Assembly: GCA_038318385.1 (NCBI GenBank)
Contig: JBBQCD010000070.1
Coordinates: 1 to 22,697 of the forward strand
Reading direction: 5' to 3'
Length of the DNA stretch: 22,697 nt
Origin: Schlegelella_A sp038318385
Lineage (GTDB): Bacteria; Pseudomonadota; Gammaproteobacteria; Burkholderiales; Burkholderiaceae_C
Notes under the pieces: model-generated
Database searches by the model: none
What the model was told of the DNA's origin: nothing
What the model saw: only the letters and a program-made list of their open reading frames with translations
Translations under genes and position numbers: made by a program
In this document: one piece after another, positions 14,209 to 21,167 of the stretch
Layout of the letters: each line of letters begins with the position of its first letter
Numbering within the stretch: the first letter of the stretch is position 1

Positions 14209-15378
14209 TCAGTGACGAAAGCTCGCCGCCACGCCGGTACGACACGGCATGCGCTCGGCCGGCAGAACATGGACCTCGCCGCCCATTTTCTCGACCAGCG
14301 TACCCAGATCGTCGAGCACGTCGTCCACGCGCGGGTTGCCGAGCGCGGCAGGGTCGATGCGCCCGGTCGAGGCGTCGATCCGGCCGGCCACCTCGCGCTC
14401 GGCCTCGATGAGCAACGTTGCCACGCGACCGGCCACCGCGGCATGGGCGACCTGCGACAGGTCCTCGCTGCCCAGCCCTTTGCCGGCGGCGGCCGCGTAG
14501 GCCTCGCTCCACGCTGCCTGCTGCGCCGCCTGCTGCGGCGCCGCCACGTCCCAAGCGCGCTGCTGCAGCTCGCCTTGTGTCAGGCCCTGGGGGTCGAACA
14601 TCAGCCCGCTGGTCATCAGGAAAGGGTTGTGGCTGACCTCGTGGAACAGGTGGTGGTGTTCGGGCAAGGCCGCCAGCATCAAGGGCAGGCCTGAGGGGCG
14701 CGAGTGGTGTTCCAGCACGGCACGGTCGACCGCACGGAAGTAGCGCTCGGCATCGACGTCGATCTCGTCCTTCTTGCCGCCCTGCCCATGGTGCATGGCC
14801 ATATGGCCGCCGCCGATGCCCCCATACGAAGACACTGTGGTGTGCGGCTCGGTGCGCTCGTCGCCCAGTGCCGCGGTCATCGTCCGTGGCACGCCGGGAG
14901 CCAGCGCCACCGCATCGAGCGCGTTGCGGTCACCTTCGAAGAGCTGCACCTTGTGCAGGCTCAGCGCCAGCACCTGGTAGCGCCCGGTCGACTGAAGGAA
15001 ATGGCGCAGCGGCTTGGTGTGGAAGGTGTCGGCCACCACGGCCAGCTCTGCCACCGGCCGCTGCAGCAGGAACACACGGAACAGGCCCGGTGCGCCCAGC
15101 ACGGCCAGGCCGTCGAGCGTGTGGTTCCAGAAGTCATGGTCCTGTGCCAGGGCCTCGAACGGCTCGACCAGGGACTTGACGGCATCGGCGGCGTGCTGCT
15201 GTCGCAGCGATGTCTCCAGCGCCTCCACCAGGTGGCGGAAGCGGATCGGGTCTTGCTGGTTTTCCGGATGGCGTCGATGGGTCGGCTGGTAGAGCGACAG
15301 GCAGGGCCGCCCCTGGAACGACGCGATCTCGGCGAGGCTGGCCTGGGTGAGTGGGCCGGGTGTGTGAGTGGTCTTCAA
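14209..15378 (-). CDS. baeRF-type (bacterial archaeo-eukaryotic release factor-like) protein
   Basis: 389 residues starting at TTG (15378), chosen because AAGGA lies 6-7 bases upstream and because the family N-terminus (LKTTHTP..., then CLSLYQPTHRRHPENQQDP) begins here. Other landmarks are DFWNHTLDGLAVLG, FHTKPLRHFLQSTGRYQVL, a Gly/His-rich loop at ~185-204 (SYGGIGG, MHHGQGGKKDEID) and RAVLEHHSRPSGLPLMLAALPEHH. This matches the bacterial eRF1/Pelota-like families defined by domain analysis. The Gly-rich loop is where eRF1 carries GGQ; the exact GGQ tripeptide is absent, so peptidyl-tRNA hydrolysis cannot be assumed. The pairing with an HPF-like gene supports a ribosome-associated stress role. 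Function remains untested as far as I know. Confidence 0.82.
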   Translation of the reverse strand: MKTTHTPGPLTQASLAEIASFQGRPCLSLYQPTHRRHPENQQDPIRFRHLVEALETSLRQQHAADAVKSLVEPFEALAQDHDFWNHTLDGLAVLGAPGLFRVFLLQRPVAELAVVADTFHTKPLRHFLQSTGRYQVLALSLHKVQLFEGDRNALDAVALAPGVPRTMTAALGDERTEPHTTVSSYGGIGGGHMAMHHGQGGKKDEIDVDAERYFRAVDRAVLEHHSRPSGLPLMLAALPEHHHLFHEVSHNPFLMTSGLMFDPQGLTQGELQQRAWDVAAPQQAAQQAAWSEAYAAAAGKGLGSEDLSQVAHAAVAGRVATLLIEAEREVAGRIDASTGRIDPAALGNPRVDDVLDDLGTLVEKMGGEVHVLPAERMPCRTGVAASFRH

Positions 15379-15431
15379 ATCGCTTCCTTCGGTGGTGTCT
15401 GTGGCCCGGCGGTGTTGAGGCAACGTCAGAA

Positions 15432-15487
15432 ATGGCCGCTTCTGACTGTTGTCGCATCTGTGTCGATCGGACGGGGTGCTGTGGAGC
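15432..15487 (-). repeat. repeat segment homologous to 19435-19490 (desaturase downstream side)
   Basis: 46 of 56 positions match 19435-19490 without gaps, including GTCGATCGGACG exactly. Read on the minus strand both encode a similar stretch (APQ..VRSTQ.RQ...AAI), but the matched differences show no strong third-position bias. Confidence 0.8.
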
Positions 15488-15509
15488 CAAGACTGCGGAA
15501 GGGGTGGAG

Positions 15510-15702
15510 CAAACCTGCCCAACGCAGACGACATTCCCGGCCAACGCTGCGTGCGAGGCGCTGAGTCTGACTTATCTAGTCTTGTTCCTTTTCCAGGGGC
15601 GGTCTGTGCGGTGGCGCGCATACAAGGGCTTTCAGCCCTATCGATGCATGAAACAGCCCCACAGGTGAACGCGGCAGGTCCGCCGCGCCGCCCCGTTCTG
15701 GC
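15510..15702 (-). repeat. repeat segment homologous to 20775-20968 (desaturase upstream side)
   Basis: The core 15601-15702 aligns with 20866-20968 with one single-base gap and roughly 78% identity, including CGGTGGCGCGCATAC and GCATGAAACAGC exactly. Weaker but recognisable matching extends to 15510 (CAAA.CTGCC, GCAGA, CCCGG, CAAC..TGCG). The segment is separated by only 22 bases from the 15432-15487 block. Confidence 0.78.
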
Positions 15703-15925
15703 TCGAACTGAAACTGTGTACTTGCCGAAGACCCTTCGAGCCACTCGACGCTGGCGCGAGGAGGCAATGACCGCCGGCGCGTGCAACGCTGGCGCGCCGC
15801 CGTCACCGCGCGACTCAGTACGGCGCCGCACATACAGAGAGCCGACAAGGAGTTAAGGTGGGGAGGAAGTCCCGCTTCGAGTGACTTCCGTTCGCCAGCG
15901 CGTGGCACCAACGAAGGAGACGTCG

Positions 15926-16084
15926 ATGACGCTCGGGACCATTCTGTTGATCGTGCTCATCCTGTTGCTCATCGGAGTCCTTCCGACCTGGGGCCACAGC
16001 CGCTCCTGGGGCTATGGTCCGAGTGGCGGTCTCGGGGTGGTGGTCATCATCATCATCGTGCTGCTCGTCATGGGCGTGCTTTGA
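15926..16084 (+). CDS. DUF3309 family small membrane protein
   Basis: 52 residues: MTLGTILLIVLILLLIGVLP, then TWGHSRSWGYGPSGG, then a second hydrophobic stretch (LGVVVIIIIVLLVMGVL). The two short spans joined by a WG.S..WGYGPSGG loop are diagnostic of DUF3309, which is widespread in Proteobacteria and of unknown function. AAGGAG lies 7 bases before the ATG. Its TGA overlaps the probable TTG start of the next gene (TTGA), suggesting translational coupling. Confidence 0.93.
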   Translation: MTLGTILLIVLILLLIGVLPTWGHSRSWGYGPSGGLGVVVIIIIVLLVMGVL

Positions 16085-16650
16085 CGCCGACTCCAGCCTG
16101 CAAAGGGCGAGCAGCTCCACGCCGCGGCGAAAGGCTGACGCCGAAGCTCGTCGTTGTCGCGGCCTGCGCCCTGTTCACCGCACCGTGGGTGGATGCGGCT
16201 CCGAACAGTCCCATCCCTTCATTCGAGGCAACCGCGCTGAGCGGCGAGAAGGTCACCGACGCCAAGCTCATCGGCCAGCCGACGATCCTCATCGTCACAC
16301 CCAGCAAGGCCGCTGCAGAAGACACGCGAAAGTGGGCCCATGCGCTGCGCGAGAACCTGGATCCGAAGTCAATCCGCATCCGCGACGTGCTGGCCGTCAA
16401 TCTGCCGTTCTTCATGAGCGAGGCCGACGCCATAGGGCGCGCCAAGGAAAAGATTCCGGCTCGCTACTACGACCAGACGTGGATCCTCGATGAAACGAGC
16501 CTTGAAACGGCGCTCAATATTCCGACGGGAAGCGCGAGTGCCTACGTGATTGTTCTGGATTCCGAAGGGCAGATCATCGCCCGCGTCCGTGGCGCTCCGA
16601 CCGAGCAGAGCGTCAGCCAGGTCAAGTCAGCTGTCCGAACAGTGAAGTGA
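16081..16650 (+). CDS. exported thioredoxin-fold protein without CxxC
   Basis: Up to 189 residues. The start is uncertain: no in-frame ATG or GTG with a ribosome site is seen. TTG at 16081 overlaps the DUF3309 stop as TTGA and gives an Arg-rich n-region before the signal core LVVVAACALFTAPWVDA. A CTG at 16135 would give a tighter signal peptide but is a rare start. The mature part (SPIPSFEATALSGEKVTDAKLIGQPTILIVTPSK...) resembles peroxiredoxin/TlpA- or YtfJ-like folds, but no CxxC or peroxidatic Cys is seen, so redox activity is unlikely. PARYYDQTWILDETSLETALNIP and VIVLDSEGQIIARV..GAPTE form the C-terminal half. It is probably periplasmic. A decayed partial copy lies at 13577-13772. Function unknown. 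Confidence 0.75.
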   Translation: MTPTPACKGRAAPRRGERLTPKLVVVAACALFTAPWVDAAPNSPIPSFEATALSGEKVTDAKLIGQPTILIVTPSKAAAEDTRKWAHALRENLDPKSIRIRDVLAVNLPFFMSEADAIGRAKEKIPARYYDQTWILDETSLETALNIPTGSASAYVIVLDSEGQIIARVRGAPTEQSVSQVKSAVRTVK

Positions 16651-16715
16651 TGGCGAGCGCGGCAGGCCCGCTGGCGACTCGACGGCATCACTGTCATTCA
16701 ACAGCCTGCGTTGGT

Positions 16716-16733
16716 GAAGGTCCGCAGACCTTC
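16716..16733. promoter_or_regulatory. perfect 7-4-7 inverted repeat upstream of the esterase gene
   Basis: GAAGGTC-CGCA-GACCTTC lies 52 bases before the GTG start of the PHB-depolymerase-type gene. There is no T-run after it, so it is more likely an operator or leader hairpin than a terminator. No known regulator consensus is recognised. Confidence 0.45.
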
Positions 16734-16784
16734 GTAAGCGGAAGCACCATGCGCAGTTGAAACCTATTCCATAAAGGGAACGCC

Positions 16785-17882
16785 GTGAACAGAACTTCCA
16801 GTGTGCGCGCCCGCGCGCAGCCGTCTGTGGCAAAAGCTGATCTGGCCGCCAACGACAAGAATGGACCGCGCCTCTCGCGCACGTCACCGAGAGCGCCCGA
16901 GTTGCCTCAGCTCCATGCGCGTGCGGTCGCAAGGATTCGTAGCAAGACCACGCGCAACGCGCCTGAGCCGGTCGCATCCGGGGAATTCACTGCGCACGTC
17001 TACGCGAGCGGGACTGCAAATCGTGGCTACAAGTTGTATGTGCCTGCCCCGCGTTCGGCGCGGCCCCGGCCATTGCTGATGATGTTGCACGGTTGCCAGC
17101 AAGACCCGGACGACTTCGCAGCGGGTACACGGATGAATGAACTGGCCGATGTGCACGGATTCCTGGTCGCGTACCCAGCCCAGACTTCACGGGCGAACAG
17201 CGCGAGCTGCTGGAGCTGGTTCAAGCCGCTCGAGCAGGAGCGGGAGGGGGCCGAGCCTTCTCAACTCGCGGGAATCGTCTGCGCAATTGCAGAGACTCAC
17301 AACGTCGACATGACGCGCGTCTTCGTGGCCGGGCTTTCGGCGGGCGCGGCGATGGCAGTCATCTTGGGTGAGACGTACCCGGACGTCTTCGCTGCCGTGG
17401 GCGCGCACTCAGGACTCCCGTGGGGTGCTGCGCACAACGCATGGTCTGCGTTCTCTGCCATGCAGCGAGGCAATTCGCAGGTGACGAAGCTTCGGATGGG
17501 CTCTCCCCAGACGAGAGCCCGCAGCGCGCCATGGCACGGGATCCCGACGATTGTTTTCCACGGAGACAGTGACCGGACCGTGGTCGTGTCCAACGGGGAG
17601 GCTATCGTCGAGCAGGCACTGCACAGCTTCCCGGGGGGCACGGATGCCTTGCGGCAACAGGCTGTCTTGGCATCGGTTTCGACGATTGGCCACGACTCGT
17701 CAACGACTCGGTACCTGGACGGGGCAGGTCGCAGCCGAGTCGAGAGCTGGGCGGTACACGGAGGAACCCATGCCTGGTCCGGCGGGAGCTCGGAAGGGTC
17801 GTACACGGACCCCGAAGGCCCCGATGCGTCAGCTGAAATGGTTCGCTTCTTCCTCGAGCAGCGCGCACGCCGCGCGACCTAA
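16785..17882 (+). CDS. PHB depolymerase family esterase (alpha/beta hydrolase)
   Basis: 365 residues starting at GTG (AAGGGA 6 bases upstream). The first ~65 residues are Arg/Ser/Pro-rich and not a classical signal peptide. The catalytic domain begins near residue 68 (FTAHVYASGTANRGYKLYVP). It has the oxyanion region PLLMMLHGCQQDPDDFAAGT (Cys104), lipase box GLSAGAAM with Ser185, an acid in HGDSDRTV (Asp261 or Asp263) and His329 in HGGTHAWSGG. This matches the Esterase_phd/LpqC-type PHB depolymerases, which cleave polyhydroxybutyrate or feruloyl/acetyl esters. Without a clear export signal, intracellular polymer mobilisation is plausible, but the long basic N-terminus could also bind granules; both are inference. 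It converges with the DUF2254 gene across 73 bases, with no clear terminator. Confidence 0.92.
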   Translation: MNRTSSVRARAQPSVAKADLAANDKNGPRLSRTSPRAPELPQLHARAVARIRSKTTRNAPEPVASGEFTAHVYASGTANRGYKLYVPAPRSARPRPLLMMLHGCQQDPDDFAAGTRMNELADVHGFLVAYPAQTSRANSASCWSWFKPLEQEREGAEPSQLAGIVCAIAETHNVDMTRVFVAGLSAGAAMAVILGETYPDVFAAVGAHSGLPWGAAHNAWSAFSAMQRGNSQVTKLRMGSPQTRARSAPWHGIPTIVFHGDSDRTVVVSNGEAIVEQALHSFPGGTDALRQQAVLASVSTIGHDSSTTRYLDGAGRSRVESWAVHGGTHAWSGGSSEGSYTDPEGPDASAEMVRFFLEQRARRAT

Positions 17883-17955
17883 CCATCGGACTTGGGCCGG
17901 CATGACTACGTGCGCGGCCCGACGTGAAGGGTTGACTGCGAGACCCGTCGCTGCG

Positions 17956-19290
17956 TCAGTCGTGCAACTCGCGCAGCGCCTGTGTCGCCGCCGTGAACCG
18001 CGCCTCGACGGCGGCCAGATCGTCCGGTTCCGGCACAGCTTCTCGCGCGCCTCGGACGATCATGCCGGCATGGCGCTGGAGGCAGGCTGTGTCCTGCGCG
18101 CTTTGCACGTGGCCTGCGATCTCGGCGATCGCATCGAGCATGCGAATCGCCACGGCCGGGTTCGAACGAGCGCTTTGCCTGATCTGGTTAAAGGCCGTGT
18201 CCACGATCCCCGCAAAGGTGGATTCCTGCGCCACCAGCCGGAGCCGGCCGTGAGAGTCGAATCGCTGGGATGAGGGCATGTCGCGTCGGGCGAGGCGGCA
18301 CAGGGCCGATTCCAGTCGATCCACGCAGGCGATCGCCGTGAACGGGTCATTGATGCCCGGAGACAGCGCCCGCACGGCGATCTCGACCAACTGGTGGAAG
18401 GAGAACTCGATGTCCTGGGTGGCGGTGCGCTGGTTTCCGAGCACGAAGGCGGCGTTCATCTTGCCCATCAGGGCTTCGGTGACCCGATCCCCGGGCCAGA
18501 CCATCACCATCGCCCGGCCTTTGGTGAGGTAGTGCCCGGGCCGGCGCTCCAGCCGCAGCAGCAGATCTTCCTGGCTGACCAACGCCATCAGGGCGTCGCC
18601 ATCGATCGCCTGGAGATAGCCGTCTTCGAGGGCACGCACAGGACGGGCCTCGCGCGCGAACGCCGCTGGCAGGCTGGCTTCGCCTGGCGCTTTCGAGGCT
18701 TCGGATCCAGAGTTGCCAAGGTCGTTGGGAAACAGCCGACTGATGCCTTCATCCAGTTCCTTTCCGACCCGTGCCACGACCTGATCCGCCTGGATCGAGA
18801 CCGAGATATGGTGGATGAAGTAGATCAGCACCCCGACGCTCACGACCGCCAGCAACACGCCGATGCTGATGGAGAGATGCGGCACGAATGCCACCGCGTC
18901 GGAGCGCCGGATGGTGCGCAGCACGAGCAGGCAGTACAGGAACGTGGCCACGAAGGTGCCCAGCACCACCTGGTTGACGATGTCGCGCATGAAGTTGCGC
19001 AGCAGGCGCGGACCCAACTGGGACGAGGCGAGCGACAGCGCCACCAGCGTCATCGAGAACACAGTTCCCGCGATGGCGATCATCGACCCGGCGACGGTTC
19101 CCAGCAGCAGGCTCGCACCGTCGGCGTCACCCGAATAGATCCAGTTCAGGCGCTGCAGCCAGTCGGCAGCGACGGCCTTGTCTATTTCGACGGCAGAGAC
19201 CGCCAGTGCCACGGCGATGCACGCCATGGTCGCTGGCACGAACCAGAAGGTGGATCGAAGGCGACCCCAGTACTTCAGCAGTTCTTTCAA
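17956..19290 (-). CDS. DUF2254 family membrane protein
   Basis: 444 residues starting at TTG (19290), with TGAGG about 6 bases upstream. Four membrane spans are predicted in the first half (about 16-36, 60-84, 107-125, 138-160), followed by a large soluble C-terminal part. DUF2254 landmarks are RSTFWFVPA, AGSMIAIAGTVFSMTLVALSLASSQLGPRLLRNFMRD, FIHHISVSIQAD and FHQLVEIAVRALSPGINDPFTA. The architecture resembles a channel-like or sensor membrane protein, but the function is unknown. It lies downstream of the desaturase and a 58-codon ORF in the same direction and may share their transcript. Confidence 0.93.
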   Translation of the reverse strand: MKELLKYWGRLRSTFWFVPATMACIAVALAVSAVEIDKAVAADWLQRLNWIYSGDADGASLLLGTVAGSMIAIAGTVFSMTLVALSLASSQLGPRLLRNFMRDIVNQVVLGTFVATFLYCLLVLRTIRRSDAVAFVPHLSISIGVLLAVVSVGVLIYFIHHISVSIQADQVVARVGKELDEGISRLFPNDLGNSGSEASKAPGEASLPAAFAREARPVRALEDGYLQAIDGDALMALVSQEDLLLRLERRPGHYLTKGRAMVMVWPGDRVTEALMGKMNAAFVLGNQRTATQDIEFSFHQLVEIAVRALSPGINDPFTAIACVDRLESALCRLARRDMPSSQRFDSHGRLRLVAQESTFAGIVDTAFNQIRQSARSNPAVAIRMLDAIAEIAGHVQSAQDTACLQRHAGMIVRGAREAVPEPDDLAAVEARFTAATQALRELHD

Positions 19291-19343
19291 GTCGCCTCAC
19301 TTCAACCTGTGAGCCTCGCAAGACGCGCCCAAGCTGGCGGCGT

Positions 19344-19520
19344 CTATGTCGAGCGGGTCCGACATCTAGCGAGTTCCGCTTGAACTCGCGCCACGGCTTC
19401 CGTCATCCGACCAGCTTCCTGACGTGCGCCAAGGATGGCGGCTTGCGCCTCTTGTCGCAACTGAGTCGATCGGACGAGGCGCTGCGGAGCATTCTCAGCG
19501 GGTGCGACCGCTACTTTCAT
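19344..19520 (-). CDS. 58-residue helical hypothetical protein, start overlapping the desaturase stop
   Basis: ATG at 19520 overlaps the desaturase TGA as ATGA, the usual sign of translational coupling; the frame ends with TAG at 19344. The product (MKVAVAPAENAPQRLVRSTQ...) is rich in Ala, Arg, Gln and Glu and looks like one long amphipathic helix or coiled coil. No family is recognised. Part of it (19435-19490) is repeated at 15432-15487, where the surrounding frame is not maintained. It sits between desaturase and DUF2254 genes on the same strand. The alternative is a non-coding spacer. Confidence 0.45.
   Translation of the reverse strand: MKVAVAPAENAPQRLVRSTQLRQEAQAAILGARQEAGRMTEAVARVQAELARCRTRST
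19435..19490 (-). repeat. repeat segment homologous to 15432-15487
   Basis: A 56-base ungapped match (46 identical). Here it lies directly downstream of the desaturase gene, inside the 58-codon ORF. Confidence 0.8.
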
Positions 19521-20746
19521 GCTCTGACCGATCGCAAACCCAACGCGAACTCCTGCAGCGACGCAATTCCGCTTTGCTCGGCCTCGTGAAGCCAAGATTG
19601 CAGATCCGCGACAAGCTGGTCCTTGGAGATGTTCTTGGAAGTCCACAAGCGCTGCAGTTTCCCGCGCATCTCGATCAATACCGTCAGGCTGGGGCTCACC
19701 GAGAGGGCTTGGGCAACGTGCACTTTCGCATTCGTTGGAATCCTTGCCGCATCGCGGTGCAGCCAGGGCTTGGCAAGTCGCATGATGGAATGCAGGCCGG
19801 CTTCGTCGCGGTTGATAGCACGGCTGCGCAGCTCATCGACGGTGGCGGCGCGCACGCGGCGCGCGTACTTCGCCATGAGTTCGAAACGATGATTGACGAC
19901 TGCGGTGAGAGTGGAAGCGTCCACGGACGCCTGTAGCGGACCGAAGCGCGCTCGCGGCACTGTCCTGTTCACGGTGGCCAGGTGCAGGAACTCCAGGACG
20001 CGGATGTACGCCCAGCCGACGTCGAACTCGTACGGCTTGACGGAGAGCTTGGCGGAGGCCGGATAGGTGTGGTGGTTGTTATGCAACTCCTCGCCCCCGA
20101 TGAGGATGCCCCACGGCGAGAAATTTCGGCTGGCGTCGGGCGCTTCGAAATTGCGGTAACCCCACCAGTGCCCGATGCCATTGACGATGCCGGCGGCCGT
20201 GATCGGGATCCACAGCATCTGAACGGCCCAGACGACCGCGCCGATCGCGCCGAAGAGGCACAGGTTCAGGATGAGCATCAGGCCAACGCCTTGCCAGCTG
20301 TAGCGCTCGTAGAGGTTCGCCTCGAGCCAATCGTCTGGCGTTCCGTGCCCGAACCTCTCAAGTGTCGCCGGCGTCTTCGCTTCGGCACGGTACAGCTCGC
20401 TACCGGTCAGCAAGACGGCTCCTATACCCCGGGTCTGCGGACTGTGCGGATCCTCGTCAGTTTCGCAGCGCGCGTGGTGCTTGCGGTGGACAGCCACCCA
20501 CTGCTTGGTCTCGATGCCGGTGTTGAGCCATAGCCACCATCGGAAGAAATGACTCACTACAGGGTGAAGATCGAGTGCCCGGTGCGCCTGCGAACGGTGC
20601 AGGAACACCGTGACGGCAACGATCGTGACGTGGGTCGTCAACAGGGTGTAGGCCACGATCGCCCAGCCGCTGAAGCCGGAGAACCCATGAACGAGCCAAT
20701 GGACGTTGGCGTCCACGAAGGTGGACCAGAAATCGGTGGACTGCAC
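19517..20746 (-). CDS. membrane fatty acid (acyl-CoA type) desaturase
   Basis: 409 residues. The three iron-binding histidine clusters are present: HRSQAHR (50-56), HRKHH (87-91, followed by TDEDPHSP) and HNNHH (222-226), with the extra conserved NGIGHWWGYRNF (189-200). Hydrophobic segments near 28-48 and 155-185 fit a diiron delta-9-type desaturase in the inner membrane, which introduces a double bond into acyl chains. GTG at 20746 is the only in-frame start after a stop at about 20778; its ribosome site is weak. The last ~130 residues are an unusual soluble extension, ending WLHEAEQSGIASLQEFALGL. The stop overlaps a 58-codon ORF. Membrane-fluidity adaptation is the likely role. Confidence 0.93.
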   Translation of the reverse strand: MQSTDFWSTFVDANVHWLVHGFSGFSGWAIVAYTLLTTHVTIVAVTVFLHRSQAHRALDLHPVVSHFFRWWLWLNTGIETKQWVAVHRKHHARCETDEDPHSPQTRGIGAVLLTGSELYRAEAKTPATLERFGHGTPDDWLEANLYERYSWQGVGLMLILNLCLFGAIGAVVWAVQMLWIPITAAGIVNGIGHWWGYRNFEAPDASRNFSPWGILIGGEELHNNHHTYPASAKLSVKPYEFDVGWAYIRVLEFLHLATVNRTVPRARFGPLQASVDASTLTAVVNHRFELMAKYARRVRAATVDELRSRAINRDEAGLHSIMRLAKPWLHRDAARIPTNAKVHVAQALSVSPSLTVLIEMRGKLQRLWTSKNISKDQLVADLQSWLHEAEQSGIASLQEFALGLRSVRA

Positions 20747-21167
20747 GAGGAAGGTTCCCGACGAAAAGAGAGATCAAAGCTGCCAGACTGCAGATAGCCT
20801 TTTCCCGGCAACATGTTGCGGGGAGTCGGGTCGGCGAGTCCGAGTTTGCTTCTTCTGCGACGGGAGGTATGTACGGTGGCGCGCATACGCGGGCTCTTCA
20901 GTCATATCGGCGCATGAAACAGCTTCACGGCCGAGCGAGACAGGTCAGGCGCGTCGTCCCGTTGTGGCGCAAAGGAGTACGGTCGTGCGCCAGGTCTCCG
21001 CGCCCGTCGTTGCGTTCAACGCGAACGACGTCGAAGAATCGGATCAGTGCTTCCGATGCGTTGGTAGCTTGCGACGCTTGTCGATGGTGCGGCCCGGGGA
21101 ACTGTGCTCGAGCTTAGGATGGCTCGTCGCGCTTTGCCGCGTTCACGCTCGTTTCCGGGCCGCATCG
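20747..21167. other. divergent intergenic region between desaturase and antiporter genes
   Basis: This 421-base region must carry promoters for both flanking genes. It contains the 20775-20968 repeat block shared with 15510-15702. The remaining 200 bases before the antiporter show no recognised operator, hairpin with T-run or convincing gene. Confidence 0.5.
20775..20968 (-). repeat. repeat segment homologous to 15510-15702 (desaturase leader)
   Basis: It lies immediately upstream of the desaturase start. The core 20866-20968 matches 15601-15702 at roughly 78% identity. Conservation of this non-coding block in two places suggests either duplicated promoter/leader DNA or a shared structured element. 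Confidence 0.78.

Larger units (their letters stand above)
15379..15925. other. gene-free region with two decayed repeat segments
   Basis: These 547 bases upstream of the baeRF gene and of the DUF3309 gene contain no supported gene. They hold two blocks (15432-15487 and 15510-15702) homologous to the sequences on either side of the desaturase gene. In the second block AGGGCT-TTC-AGCCCT (around 15626-15640) can form a perfect 6-bp hairpin. 15703-15925 shows no recognised element besides the DUF3309 ribosome binding site. Confidence 0.6.

Noticed and set aside
15134..15544. Minus-strand frame from ATG 15544 containing the APQ..VRSTQ stretch
   Set aside because: It runs into the baeRF gene in another frame, and homology to the 58-codon ORF stops after the 56-base repeat. 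It is better explained as a decayed repeat than a gene.
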